From positions 62,001 to 126,000 of the forward strand of contig JAUHVR010000006.1 in NCBI GenBank assembly GCA_030424865.1: DNA of 64,000 nt. The letters run 5' to 3'. Position numbers and translations under genes: made by a program. The first letter of the stretch is position 1; each line of letters begins with the position of its first letter. Origin of the DNA: Alphaproteobacteria bacterium (GTDB lineage Bacteria; Pseudomonadota; Alphaproteobacteria; Rhodobacterales; Rhodobacteraceae). Of the stretch, positions 63,579-64,000 are shown one piece after another. The notes under the pieces were generated by a model. That model was not told the origin of the DNA. It made no database searches and was given only the letters and a program-made list of their open reading frames with translations.

Positions 63579-64000
63579 CATGACCTCGAAAACCGATGTT
63601 GTTCTGATCTTGGGCAGTGGGCCAAACGCGGTCGAGGCACAATCGATGCCGCGCGCGGACCTGGGGCGCGTGGTGGCCATCAACAACGCCTGGCGGGTTC
63701 TGCCCGACTGGGATTTCTGCATCCACCCCGAGGATTTTCCGCCCGATCGTCGGCCACCGATGGATCGAAGCGGCGGCACCCTGGTGACCTACGAAAGCTA
63801 TGTGCCGATCCAGAACCGGTATGGCGGCTTTGTCTATGCCGGTGGCACCATGGCCTTTACCGCCGCCTATTGGGCGCTTGGGGCCCTGAAGCCCCGTGTC
63901 ATGGCCTTTCTGGGCTGTGACATGGTCTATGCCCCGACCGGCAACACACATTTCTACGGCACCGGAGAGGCCGACCCCCTGCGCGCCGATGTGACCCTGC
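63579..64000 (+). CDS. Hypothetical protein, amino-terminal part (runs off window)
   Basis: At least 140 aa; ATG at 63579 has CAGGAG eight bases upstream. MTSKTDVVLILGSGPNAVEA, VVAINNAWRVLPDWDFCIHP and PRVMAFLGCDMVYAPTGNTH suggest a Rossmann-like fold similar to MptE/DUF115-type proteins or a sugar-transferase partner. The 3' end is beyond 64000. Function not known. Confidence 0.6.

Overview
The window reads as a chromosomal segment of a Rhodobacteraceae (Roseobacter-type) alphaproteobacterium. It is GC-rich and densely packed, with many 1-8 base overlaps between genes. It carries a family-typical set: GcrA, an RpoH sigma factor behind an RpoE-type promoter, groESL behind a CIRCE element, the Hsp20/DUF1150 pair, a bifunctional ATP sulfurylase/APS kinase, UbiK, a DUF1127 protein and a LuxR-type regulator. 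I see no rRNA, tRNA, CRISPR array, IS element or complete prophage. These assignments rest on reading motifs by eye, not on searches.

Layout. 1-5.3 kb: end of adenine deaminase, a LysR-controlled set of small genes with a Tat-exported metallo-beta-lactamase-fold protein, and a lower-GC patch with an HNH endonuclease. 5.4-14 kb: glnD, then the lipoprotein/rsmI/yraN/gshB neighbourhood, an esterase and yifB. 14-24.3 kb: a GST with a Cys-containing tail, rpoH-chaN, coaBC-dut-moeB-like, an M3 peptidase, a TraB protein, a DUF2161 protein and a methyltransferase. 24.4-34.4 kb: groESL, small regulators and lipoproteins, phnM, purEK, hsp20-DUF1150 and a glycosyltransferase-like gene. 34.5-43.7 kb: ATP sulfurylase/APS kinase fused to a winged-helix domain, rraB, trxB, an Lrp regulator, a Hint protein, a noncoding stretch, a 47-aa gene, and the coupled lgt-midA-pgeF set. 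43.7-55 kb: ubiK, YbjN, proC, a CsaA-like gene, a hydroxyacid dehydrogenase, a KAS III-type gene, benE, tdk, a small gene plus luxR, rimO and an AsmA protein. 55-64 kb: gcrA, an ABC-2 permease, an EamA transporter, RidA, a truncated dnaE2, an aminotransferase, a sulfurtransferase and a partial gene running off the end.

Strongest unusual signals: (1) a MarR-type winged-helix domain read in frame into ATP sulfurylase/APS kinase, with palindromes directly upstream of its start; (2) a near-canonical lux box between the convergent luxR and rimO genes, with no luxI and no obvious target; (3) a DnaE2 polymerase that ends before its C-terminal OB-fold region inside a cluster of palindromes, away from any imuA/imuB; (4) a dispersed short repeat, three of whose four copies lie in the same orientation between convergent genes.

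How genes cooperate: several small regulatory circuits can be proposed from the DNA. These are LysR with a TTC-N9-GAA operator, a DUF6502 protein with paired palindromes, RpoE to RpoH, HrcA/CIRCE to groESL, and a possible attenuator in the gcrA leader. All are inferences from sequence.
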